Made by a program: the position numbers and the translations under genes
Part shown: positions 6,615 through 12,786 of the stretch, in pieces
How positions within the stretch are numbered: the first letter of the stretch is position 1
Layout: each line of letters opens with the position of its first letter
NCBI RefSeq assembly: GCF_001182785.1
Contig: NZ_CP012105.1
Span: 1-14,336 of the forward strand
Source of the DNA: Bacillus thuringiensis
GTDB lineage: Bacteria; Bacillota; Bacilli; Bacillales; Bacillaceae_G
Length of the DNA: 14,336 bases
Direction: 5' to 3'
Notes under the pieces: generated by a model
Told to the model about the DNA's origin: nothing
Databases searched by the model: none
Seen by the model: the letters and a program-made list of their open reading frames with translations, nothing else

Positions 6615-7439
6615 ATGAGCAAATTTAATAAGTGTAATGACTTTCCTTTTCCGTGTGCCTTTCCTCCTGCTGGACAAGGCCCAACAGGAGGAACAGGTCC
6701 AACTGGTCCTACAGGGCCCGGTGGAACAGGAATAGGTGTAACCGGTCCGACTGGACCAACTAGACCCCAAGGAGAACCTGGAGATATCGGTCCAACGGGT
6801 CCGCAAGGCGTACCTGGTCTTCAGGGCGAACCTGGAGATCCTGGTCCAACAGGACCACAAGGCGTACAAGGCATTCAAGGGGTACCAGGAGATCCTAGTC
6901 CAACGGGACCACAAGGGATACCTGGGGAACTTGGTCCAACAGGTATCGGTGTAACAGGACCAACTGGACCTTCTGGACCAACAGGTCCAACTGGGCCAAT
7001 ATTTCCTGATTCACGTCTTAATGCAAATAAAGGTGCTGTTACCCCTGAAATTATCCCAGTTGGAGGAACAATTACTAACTTTTTCCCTGGTTCTCCATTC
7101 ACAGGTTTAAATTTTAATGCTGCAACCGGTATAGTAACTATTACAATTCCAGGTGTCTACGTAGTATCCTGTAGTATTTCTGTTGCTTCATCATCAAACA
7201 CACCACCACTATTTAAAATTGTATTTAATAATAATCCTATTGCGTCAGGATTTAAGATAGGAGCTACTACCGCTGGTAATATAATTTCAATTTTCGGAAC
7301 AAATACATTAACTAGTGGTGATACTATACAAATTCAAAATATTAGTGCAACACCAATAACTCTTGCCGGACCATTGGATAGTCCCATCACTGGATTAGTA
7401 ACAAACAATGTTCTTTTCACTGTATTTAGATTTAGATAA
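6615..7439 (+). CDS. BclA-like collagen-like spore-surface protein 3, short stalk
   Basis: A 274-residue protein. The leader (1-21) lacks three residues of the FNKFNK repeat found in its paralogs but keeps [12 protein letters not shown]. The stalk is short (22-128) and the head is 129-274. The head begins [12 protein letters not shown] and is clearly related to that of gene 1 ([11 protein letters not shown]). Two Gly of the triplet pattern are replaced, Arg50 (GPT-RPQ) and Ser95 (GDP-SPT). Each is one G-to-A change at the first base of a Gly codon. Together with the altered -10 element this suggests relaxed selection. Stalk DNA 6789-6883 is identical over 95 bases to 460-554 of gene 1, a sign of recent recombination. 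The ATG at 6615 follows GGTGAG. Confidence 0.9.
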   Translation: MSKFNKCNDFPFPCAFPPAGQGPTGGTGPTGPTGPGGTGIGVTGPTGPTRPQGEPGDIGPTGPQGVPGLQGEPGDPGPTGPQGVQGIQGVPGDPSPTGPQGIPGELGPTGIGVTGPTGPSGPTGPTGPIFPDSRLNANKGAVTPEIIPVGGTITNFFPGSPFTGLNFNAATGIVTITIPGVYVVSCSISVASSSNTPPLFKIVFNNNPIASGFKIGATTAGNIISIFGTNTLTSGDTIQIQNISATPITLAGPLDSPITGLVTNNVLFTVFRFR

Positions 7440-7486
7440 ATTATAAATATATTTATCTAAATCTAAAAAACAAAATGTTTTAAATC

Positions 7487-7514
7487 AAAAAAGGCACCTT
7501 AAAGGTGTCTTTTT
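7487..7514 (+). terminator. Rho-independent terminator after collagen-like gene 3
   Basis: AAAAAGGCACC pairs with GGTGTCTTTTT around a TTAAA loop, with one G/T wobble, and ends in a T run 48 bases after the stop codon. Confidence 0.8.
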
Positions 7515-7586
7515 ATTTATAAATGCTAATACCACAGGTTTTATCATAGATATTTATGCATTAGTAAAATTAATTCCCCCTTAATA

Positions 7587-7692
7587 CCAACATCAAAATC
7601 TTTTTTTCTATATACAAAATTTTATACAAAAAAAGAATAGCAAAGATCCCTAGAAACCTCGCTGCATCAACAATGTATAAAATCCTGTATAC
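7587..7692 (+). repeat. AT-rich repeat, copy 2
   Basis: Counterpart of 5288-5378, sharing ACATCAAAATC, TATACAAAATTTTAT and AATAGCAA in order. In copy 1 the block precedes the C1q-like gene. Here no gene follows, so it is probably a relic of a duplicated segment. Confidence 0.5.
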
Positions 7693-7829
7693 CAAATAAA
7701 CAGACAAAAAAAGAAAAATCCCTATAAATACAAGAACTCTATCAAAGGATTTGCTACCGATAATAGGACGTTATGTTAACTGTAAATGAATACTTATTCA
7801 TAGCATTTCCTAATATTTAAAAAGATAAC

Positions 7830-7855
7830 TTATAGCTACTTATAAGTAGCTATAA
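7830..7855. repeat. 26-base perfect palindrome
   Basis: The half-site TTATAGCTACTTA (7830-7842) is followed at once by its exact reverse complement, with no spacer. Such symmetry suits a dimeric protein site better than an RNA hairpin, as there is no loop. Each arm contains TATAGC, like the motif cluster in the DUF3967 gene. There is no gene boundary here. Confidence 0.6.
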
Positions 7856-7880
7856 CAACAAAAACGATCAAAAAAATCTG

Positions 7881-8003
7881 TTAGAAAAAGGTTTCCCCTG
7901 TTAAATACATAGCAACCAGTGCAACTCCATTTTCATTTACTAACACTCGAAATCCAGAAATAATTTGCATAAATCTCACCTAATCTGTTAGTTTTTTCTT
8001 TTT
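7881..8003 (-). pseudogene. Internal remnant of a rep (RepL-like) gene
   Basis: Read on the minus strand, KKKKLTD-stop-VRFMQII aligns with KKKKPTDRVRFVQII (residues 58-72) of the intact protein at 11888-12526. One Arg codon has become TAG. The frame continues SGFRVLVNENGVALVAMYLT and ends after GETFF, faintly like the YLSSKEEAFLF region of Rep. A short 29-residue frame could start at the ATG at 7970 behind AGGTGAG, but this AGGTGAG is simply the decayed Rep codons. It is a fossil of a second rep copy in front of collagen-like gene 4. Confidence 0.7.
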
Positions 8004-8069
8004 AAGGTCTTGTTTTTATCTTTCAATCTAAAATTTATGTGAAAATCCCTCTAATGAATAGTCCTATAC

Positions 8070-8133
8070 ACTTATTTAACACTTGTTTCATAACATATTA
8101 AGTCTACATTCAAAGAATTGCAATTCATTTGAA
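8070..8133 (+). promoter_or_regulatory. Sigma-K-type promoter and leader palindrome, collagen-like gene 4
   Basis: AC (8070-8071), 17 bases, CATAACATA (8089-8097). The leader palindrome is GAATTGCAATTC (8115-8126), extended by TTCAAA/TTTGAA to 8109-8133 with one bulged A. Compared with gene 1, both halves have changed together, so the pairing is kept. Confidence 0.75.
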
Positions 8134-8147
8134 AAGTCGGTGAGAAC

Positions 8148-9197
8148 ATGAGTAAATTTAACAAGTTCAATAAATGTAATGACTTTCCTTTCCCATGTGC
8201 CTTTCCTCCCGCAGGACAAGGCACAACAGGCCCAACTGGTCCAACAGGACCGGGTGGAATTGGCCCAACAGGCCCAACAGGCCCTAGTGGAACGGGCATA
8301 GGTGTAACAGGCCCAACAGGACCCCAAGGAGTTCAAGGAATTCAAGGAGAGCCAGGACCAGAAGGACCTACTGGACCCCAAGGAGTTCAAGGAATTCAAG
8401 GAGAGCCAGGACCAGAAGGACCTACTGGACCCCAAGGAGTTCAAGGAATTCAAGGAGAGCCAGGACCAGAAGGACCTACTGGACCCCAAGGAGTTCAAGG
8501 AATTCAAGGAGAGCCAGGACCAGAAGGACCTACAGGTCCGCAAGGAGTACAAGGAATCCAAGGAGAGCCGGGGCCAGAAGGCCCAACAGGTCCGCAAGGA
8601 GTACAAGGAATCCAAGGAGAGCCAGGACCAGAAGGACCTACAGGTCCGCAAGGAGTACAAGGAATCCAAGGAGAGCCGGGGCCAGAAGGCCCAACAGGAC
8701 CTCAAGGAGTACAAGGAATCCAAGGAGAGCCAGGACCAGAAGGACCTACAGGTCCAGATATCCCTAGAACATATGGAAATTTTACTGTTCAAGGTACTCA
8801 AATTGTTTTAAGTGGTGCTCCCGTTAATTTTAATAACAGTATTCAAGTTACTAACCTTATATTTAACAGCCCAGATACAATAGTAATTATTGACCCAGGT
8901 ATATATATAATAAATTTTTATATTGCTATAGATCCAACAACAATTCCTCCTATCCTTTTTGCTGTTGGTATTAATGGTACAACTCAAGGGCAAAGGAGTA
9001 TGGGCGTTAACACATCAGGCTCAATGATTTCGAGTATCTTAATAACATCTTTAAACGCAGGTGATCAAATACAAATATATAATGTTGGACAAAATTCTGT
9101 AACAATCCCTCAAGTAAGCGGTATTACAGATCCTGGTAATTCAACTCCACTTACTCGACAAGGAGGACGTCTAGCTATATGTAAAGTATTTAATTAA
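8148..9197 (+). CDS. BclA-like collagen-like spore-surface protein 4, with 18-residue repeats
   Basis: A 349-residue protein. The leader (1-24) is shared with its paralogs. The stalk spans 25-203 and the head 204-349. After a short variable start, the stalk consists of eight exact copies of [18 protein letters not shown] (residues 55-198). The head starts [13 protein letters not shown] and has the usual alternating beta pattern ([14 protein letters not shown], then [18 protein letters not shown]). The ATG at 8148 follows CGGTGAG and matches the paralog starts. No strong terminator is seen after the stop. The repeats are also near-identical at DNA level, so stalk length is likely to vary between strains, as known for bclA. 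Confidence 0.92.
   Translation: MSKFNKFNKCNDFPFPCAFPPAGQGTTGPTGPTGPGGIGPTGPTGPSGTGIGVTGPTGPQGVQGIQGEPGPEGPTGPQGVQGIQGEPGPEGPTGPQGVQGIQGEPGPEGPTGPQGVQGIQGEPGPEGPTGPQGVQGIQGEPGPEGPTGPQGVQGIQGEPGPEGPTGPQGVQGIQGEPGPEGPTGPQGVQGIQGEPGPEGPTGPDIPRTYGNFTVQGTQIVLSGAPVNFNNSIQVTNLIFNSPDTIVIIDPGIYIINFYIAIDPTTIPPILFAVGINGTTQGQRSMGVNTSGSMISSILITSLNAGDQIQIYNVGQNSVTIPQVSGITDPGNSTPLTRQGGRLAICKVFN
8310..8741 (+). repeat. Eight tandem 54-bp repeats within collagen-like gene 4
   Basis: Each 54-base unit encodes 18 residues. Units 2-4 are identical to each other. Units 5 and 7 are identical, and units 6 and 8 differ by two bases, so the second half is a 108-base unit duplicated in tandem. This shows two separate expansion events. 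Confidence 0.92.
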
Positions 9198-9657
9198 GTT
9201 CCCTTTGTCCATCCTTTCAAAAAAATTAATTTTTTACTGTATCTTTCCTCTTATTTTTTGGTGTAAATGCTAGTTTAAGTATAATTTAAAATAATTTCAA
9301 AAATCTAATCACACTTAACCAGTATATTTCAAATGTATATCTTTTGATTTTCTCATTGCTTTTTGTCTGTCGGATTGGCAAAAAAAACACATGATCCGAA
9401 AAAAGTTCCGCAAAGACAATATCAAAAAGAAAAGGCAATAACCTTTAGGTGAGGATGAACGAACCGACTTTTTGATATTGAGGGTAGAGATTTTTGAATG
9501 GTTTTCTCAAAAATACAACCCGTTCCTTGGGGAACTTTTAGCTATATATAAGGGTGAAAAGAGCAAAGTAAAGAAAAGCAGTAATAACAAAGGTTTATAC
9601 GATATAGGGTGTAAAAAAGGTGCAAAAAAGAAAGATGTCAATAATAAAAATTAACAT
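9198..9657. other. Interval holding element copy C
   Basis: There is no convincing gene between collagen-like gene 4 and the rep remnant. From about 9255 the DNA is element copy C. A 60-codon frame at 9472-9654 lies wholly inside it, has no ribosome-binding site and is interrupted in the better-preserved copy near 11678. Confidence 0.6.
9401..9539 (+). ncRNA. Structured element core, copy C
   Basis: This is a long copy of the element next to rep. P1 is AAAAGTTCC (9401-9409) with GGAACTTTT (9531-9539). P2 is CAATATCAAAAAG (9417-9429) with CTTTTTGATATTG (9468-9480), perfect. P3 is AAAGG (9431-9435) with CCTTT (9442-9446). P4 is ATTTTTGA (9490-9497) with TCAAAAAT (9507-9514). Compared with copy D (11579-11718) a P2 pair changes from T-A to C-G with pairing kept, while the unpaired AGGTGAGGATGAACG...ACCGA segment is nearly invariant. 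This is evidence for a conserved folded RNA (or single-strand DNA structure). The strand of transcription is assumed. Confidence 0.55.
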
Positions 9658-9738
9658 CTAAAATAAATAAATTAGTAACTTATGTTTTTTACCATCTTCA
9701 GCTACAAAGTTTTTATACATAGAAAAATTAAATATTTG
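9658..9738 (-). pseudogene. 3' remnant of a rep (RepL-like) gene
   Basis: On the minus strand KNFVAEDGKKHKLLIYLF, then a stop, aligns with RNFKVEDQGKKKHKLPIYLF, the C-terminus of the intact Rep, with 14 of 18 residues identical allowing two gaps. Upstream codons still read QIFNFSMY against QHIFRDSLR. The remnant ends where the promoter of collagen-like gene 5 begins. It follows element copy C just as rep follows copy D, so element and rep were copied as one unit. Confidence 0.8.
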
Positions 9739-9747
9739 TACATATAA

Positions 9748-9811
9748 ACGGATTTACCATGTATTTCATAACATATTAGGTATACATCCAATTAATTGCA
9801 ATTCATTTGAA
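9748..9811 (+). promoter_or_regulatory. Sigma-K-type promoter and leader, collagen-like gene 5
   Basis: AC (9748-9749), 17 bases, CATAACATA (9767-9775). The leader keeps only the AATTGCAATT core palindrome (9794-9803). Its left half is like genes 1-3 and its right half like gene 4, so the outer pairing is broken. Confidence 0.7.
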
Positions 9812-9825
9812 AAGTTGGTGAGAAT

Positions 9826-11262
9826 ATGAGTAAATTTGATAAATTTATTAAATGTAATGATTTTCCTTTTCCGTGTGCATTCCCTCCTATAGGAGAAGGT
9901 CCAACAGGTCCTACAGGACCATGTTGTACTGGATCTACAGGTACTACTGGACCTACAGGGTCACAAGGGGAACCTGGAAATCTTGGTCCAACAGGACCGC
10001 AAGGGGTGCCTGGTCTTCAAGGTGAACCAGGAGATCCTGGTCCAACAGGACCGCAAGGGGTGCCTGGTCTTCAAGGTGAACCAGGAGATCCTGGTCCAAC
10101 AGGACCGCAAGGAGTACCCGGCATTCAAGGGGAACCAGGAGATCCTGGTCCAACAGGACCACAAGGAGTACCTGGCATTCAAGGGGAACCAGGAGATCCT
10201 GGTCCAACAGGACCACAAGGCGTACAAGGAATTCAAGGGGTGCCAGGAGATCTTGGACCAACAGGGCCTCAAGGAATTCCAGGGGAACTTGGTCCAACAG
10301 GGATCGGTGTAACAGGACCAACGGGACCTTCTGGACCAGCAGGTGGGCCTTCTGGACCGACAGGACCAACGGGACCTTCTGGACCAGCGGGTGGACCTCC
10401 TGGACCGACAGGACCAACGGGACCTTCTGGACCAGCAGGTGGACCTCCTGGACCGACAGGACCAACGGGACCTTCTGGGCTAGCAGGTACTCCTGGTTTA
10501 CAAGGACCTCCTGGAGAAGAAGGTCCTACAGGTCCTCAAGGAGTTCAAGGTTTACAAGGACCTCCTGGAGAAGAGGGACCAACAGGACCTCAAGGTGTCC
10601 CTGGTTTACAAGGACCTCCTGGAGAAGAGGGACCAACAGGACCTCAAGGTATCCCAGGTTTACAAGGACCTCCTGGAGAAGAAGGTCCAACAGGACCTCA
10701 AGGACCTCCTGGTTTACAAGGTCCTCCTGGAATAGAAGGTCCAACGGGCCCTCAAGGTACTCCTGGTTTACAAGGACCTCCTGGAACACCAGGTACAAGG
10801 GGACCAACTGGACCAACGGGGCCAGGTACTCCAATTGCAACTTTTAATGTAAATAAATCTACTGGTCAAGTGGTTGCATCTGGAGGAACAATTAATGACT
10901 ATTTATCTGGTGGTGGTCCCAATATAGACTTTAATCTAGCAACTGGTATAGCAACTATTCAAATTAGAGGTGTCTATATAATATTATGCACTATTAGCGT
11001 TCCTCCAAGTACCTCTCAAATGTCATTTGTAATTTCAATAAATGGAGCGACTACTGGTGCTAGTTTTCGAATAGGAATCCTCCCTAATACTAGCAGTAGT
11101 GTATTTACTGTAACAGCTATAGTTGCTCTTAATCCTAATGATACTCTTCAGATAATAAATACTAGTACAACAGCAGTTGCTATTCCAAGATTAAGTGGAG
11201 ATAATTCTGGGATTGTTCCTTCAAATGTCAATTTTCAAGCATATATGTTATCCGTTCTCTAA
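9826..11262 (+). CDS. BclA-like collagen-like spore-surface protein 5, longest stalk
   Basis: A 478-residue protein. The leader (1-24, [20 protein letters not shown]) is the most diverged of the five. The stalk is 25-334 and the head 335-478. The stalk has two kinds of repeats. The N-terminal ones are [17 protein letters not shown] units like those of gene 1. The C-terminal ones are [16 protein letters not shown] units, also shared with gene 1. An unusual Cys-Cys pair lies at residues 33-34 at the start of the stalk (GPCCTG), which could cross-link the trimer. The head ([18 protein letters not shown]..., ending FQAYMLSVL) is beta-rich and closest in style to genes 1 and 3. The ATG at 9826 follows GGTGAG. 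No T-run terminator is found directly downstream. It is the last collagen gene before the intact element and rep. Confidence 0.92.
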   Translation: MSKFDKFIKCNDFPFPCAFPPIGEGPTGPTGPCCTGSTGTTGPTGSQGEPGNLGPTGPQGVPGLQGEPGDPGPTGPQGVPGLQGEPGDPGPTGPQGVPGIQGEPGDPGPTGPQGVPGIQGEPGDPGPTGPQGVQGIQGVPGDLGPTGPQGIPGELGPTGIGVTGPTGPSGPAGGPSGPTGPTGPSGPAGGPPGPTGPTGPSGPAGGPPGPTGPTGPSGLAGTPGLQGPPGEEGPTGPQGVQGLQGPPGEEGPTGPQGVPGLQGPPGEEGPTGPQGIPGLQGPPGEEGPTGPQGPPGLQGPPGIEGPTGPQGTPGLQGPPGTPGTRGPTGPTGPGTPIATFNVNKSTGQVVASGGTINDYLSGGGPNIDFNLATGIATIQIRGVYIILCTISVPPSTSQMSFVISINGATTGASFRIGILPNTSSSVFTVTAIVALNPNDTLQIINTSTTAVAIPRLSGDNSGIVPSNVNFQAYMLSVL

Positions 11263-11578
11263 AAAATAAATTGTACGCTAAAGACTATAAAACTTTACCA
11301 ATTGAACATTGATATCATTAAATTTTATTTTCTATTCTTACTCACCTTTTAAAAAAGAAAAAATAGGTTTAAAAAAAGGTTTCCCTTTGTTTTTGGGTGT
11401 GAGTGCTGGCTCGTCGTGTGGGGTCGAAACCCCACATAGCGTTAATTCGATATAGAAAAAGAAGAATATTTTGAACGGAAGAATTGGCGGTTCGGCTGGT
11501 ACAATTGCTGATCCAAGTCGAGCAACTTAACCCCGTTTTTGGTCTGTTCGGCTTGGCGAATGCTAAAAACCCGCCGAA
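11263..11578. repeat. Upstream part of rep-associated element, copy D
   Basis: There is no gene here. From about 11385 the element starts (TTTGGGTGTGAGTGCTGG). A GC-rich hairpin TGTGGGGT-CGAA-ACCCCACA lies at 11417-11436, without a T run. Segments matched by fragments A (1862-1980) and B (3479-3535) follow. This is the reference copy, as it is the longest and adjoins an intact rep gene. Confidence 0.6.
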
Positions 11579-11718
11579 AAAAGTTTTGCAAGGACAATAT
11601 TAAAAAGAAAAGGCTATCGCCTTTAGGTGAGGATTAACGAACCGACTTTTTTAATATTGAGGGTGGAGATTTTTGAGTGATCTTCTCAAAAATACAACCC
11701 GTTCCTTGCGGAACTTTT
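11579..11718 (+). ncRNA. Structured element core, copy D, downstream of rep
   Basis: P1 pairs AAAAGTTTTGCAAGG (11579-11593) with CCTTGCGGAACTTTT (11704-11718), giving 15 pairs with two G-U. It encloses P2 (CAATATTAAAAAG 11595-11607 with 11646-11659, one extra T), P3 (AAAGGC-TATC-GCCTTT, 11609-11624) and P4 (ATTTTTGAG 11669-11677 with CTCAAAAAT 11685-11693). GTTCC-TTGC-GGAAC (11701-11714) forms a local hairpin that competes with P1, so two folds are possible. The element lies beyond the 3' end of rep on the opposite strand. It could be a copy-control RNA, an origin structure or a separate ncRNA. The Rfam Bacillus-plasmid RNA motif is a candidate identity that I could not test. Confidence 0.6.
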
Positions 11719-11788
11719 AGCCCTATATATAAGAGTGAGAAGAGCAAAGTAAAGAAAGTCAGTAATACCAAGGTTTTATAGAAGATAG

Positions 11789-11832
11789 GGTGTCAAAAAA
11801 AAGTGACACCAGTGTCAAAAAAAAGTGACACC
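11789..11832. repeat. Two tandem GTGTCA/TGACAC palindromic units
   Basis: GGTGTCA (11789-11795), AAAAAAAG, TGACACC (11804-11810), then a second unit GTGTCA (11812-11817) with TGACAC (11826-11831). The two 22-base units are almost identical direct repeats, each an inverted repeat. They lie 56 bases from the rep stop codon and may be protein-binding iterons or hairpins. Copy C keeps only a decayed version (GGGTGTAAAAAAGGTGCA). Confidence 0.6.
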
Positions 11833-11846
11833 TAAAAAAAGGTAAA

Positions 11847-11886
11847 TAAAAAAAAAAAAAAGAATGCAAGAAAATTTTTGCATTCT
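11847..11886 (-). terminator. Rho-independent terminator of rep
   Basis: AGAATGCAA (11861-11869) and TTGCATTCT (11878-11886) form a 9-base perfect stem. Read on the minus strand it runs into a long T tract (A run 11847-11860). It begins two bases from the rep stop codon. Confidence 0.85.
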
Positions 11887-11887
11887 T

Positions 11888-12526
11888 TTAAAATAAATAA
11901 ATGGGTAATTTATGTTTTTTCTTTCCTTGATCTTCAACTTTAAAATTTCTTAATGAATCTCTAAAGATATGTTGAGTTGCTTTGTCTATTCCATCTTTAG
12001 GAGAGCAACACATAACATTTGGATTTACAAACCATGTACGACTAGTACAAACTCGTCCATCTTCAGTTGTAACACCTGATTGTGCAACTGCTAATACTCC
12101 CTTTTTTAATAAACCATTCATAACACTAGAAATACTTTGACGAGTCATTTTAAACTTGTCAGCTAAATATGTAGGTGATGCTGGATTGTTTGTCTCACGT
12201 TCTACAAGAACATTGGTTTTAAATTCTACAGATGAAGTTAATTTGAATAAAAAAGCTTCTTCCTTACTGCTTAAATAACCTATTTCAATCAGATAGTCTA
12301 TATTATCCATTATAATTTGCACAAATCTCACCCGATCTGTAGGTTTTTTCTTTTTACCTATAAAATATTCTTCCCCACCAGACATTTTACTTAACATCTG
12401 TAAAAGCATAGCTCTTTCTTCTTCCGAATAACCACCAGTTTGCAATTGGTCATAAATACTATCAATCTTGCTATCTCTTATTTTCGCTTTTTTTTCAGCT
12501 TGTCCAAAATCTACAACTTTTGTCAT
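11888..12526 (-). CDS. RepL/MarR-like winged-helix protein, putative plasmid replication protein
   Basis: A 212-residue protein starting MTKVVDFGQAEKKAK. The ATG at 12526 is chosen because GGGAGAG lies nine bases upstream. A TTG 33 bases earlier has no ribosome-binding site. Residues 66-172 follow the pattern of Firmicute RepL proteins: RVRFVQIIMDNIDYL, a helix-turn-helix (TRQSISSVMNGLLKKGVL, 128-145), a wing, then WFVNPNVM (165-172). The N-terminus is charged and the C-terminus basic (GKKKHKLPIYLF). RepL-type proteins start replication of small Gram-positive plasmids; MarR-like regulators share the fold, so a regulatory role remains possible. Its promoter carries an inverted repeat suited to autoregulation, and its terminator abuts the stop. 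Two decayed partial copies lie at 7881-8003 and 9658-9738. Confidence 0.7.
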   Translation of the reverse strand: MTKVVDFGQAEKKAKIRDSKIDSIYDQLQTGGYSEEERAMLLQMLSKMSGGEEYFIGKKKKPTDRVRFVQIIMDNIDYLIEIGYLSSKEEAFLFKLTSSVEFKTNVLVERETNNPASPTYLADKFKMTRQSISSVMNGLLKKGVLAVAQSGVTTEDGRVCTSRTWFVNPNVMCCSPKDGIDKATQHIFRDSLRNFKVEDQGKKKHKLPIYLF

Positions 12527-12551
12527 AAAATAATTCTCTCCCTTAGTGGAA

Positions 12552-12606
12552 GGAATCAACTTTTATATGTTAGAATGTATATAGAATATATATTGGTTGA
12601 TTCCAA
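12552..12606 (-). promoter_or_regulatory. rep promoter with inverted-repeat operator
   Basis: On the minus strand TTGGAA (-35, 12606-12601), 17 bases, TATATA (-10, 12583-12578). Perfect 9-base arms GGAATCAAC (12552-12560) and GTTGATTCC (12596-12604) bracket the promoter, one overlapping the -35 and one downstream of the start. This arrangement suits repression by a dimer, possibly Rep itself. Confidence 0.6.
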
Positions 12607-12616
12607 CCTTATTATG

Positions 12617-12652
12617 AAAAACCGCCTGCCGACCAAAGCATGGGCGGTTTTT
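12617..12652 (-). terminator. Terminator between mob and rep
   Basis: AAAAACCGCC (12617-12626) pairs with GGCGGTTTTT (12643-12652) around a 16-base loop. Read on the minus strand it ends the mob transcript 135 bases after its stop and insulates rep. It is also able to act on plus-strand transcripts. Confidence 0.8.
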
Positions 12653-12786
12653 CTCGTTTGTATGTCTTTCTTTATAATAACATGAAACACCTTGTTAAAG
12701 CTTTCCATCTCTTGCAAAAACACAACATTCAATTCTCTTTTTCTTCTTCAAACTCATTCAATTCAATGTTTTCATCATTATCAGTC

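Larger units (their letters stand above)
7440..8069. other. Interval with terminator, repeat, palindrome and rep remnant
   Basis: No intact gene is seen. The interval holds a terminator (7487-7514), an AT-rich repeat (7587-7692), a 26-base perfect palindrome (7830-7855) and a rep remnant on the minus strand (7881-8003). A T-rich tract shared with the upstream regions of genes 2 and 3 follows. Confidence 0.6.

Noticed and set aside
8310..8741. CRISPR-like repeat array
   Set aside because: The repeats are contiguous, in frame and encode collagen triplets; there are no unique spacers.
9472..9654. 60-codon plus-strand frame
   Set aside because: Lies inside structured element copy C; the matching region of copy D has a stop after TTTTTGAG, so coding is not conserved.
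11417..11436. GC-rich hairpin as terminator of collagen-like gene 5
   Set aside because: Perfect stem with CGAA loop but no T run on either side, and 155 bases from the stop codon.
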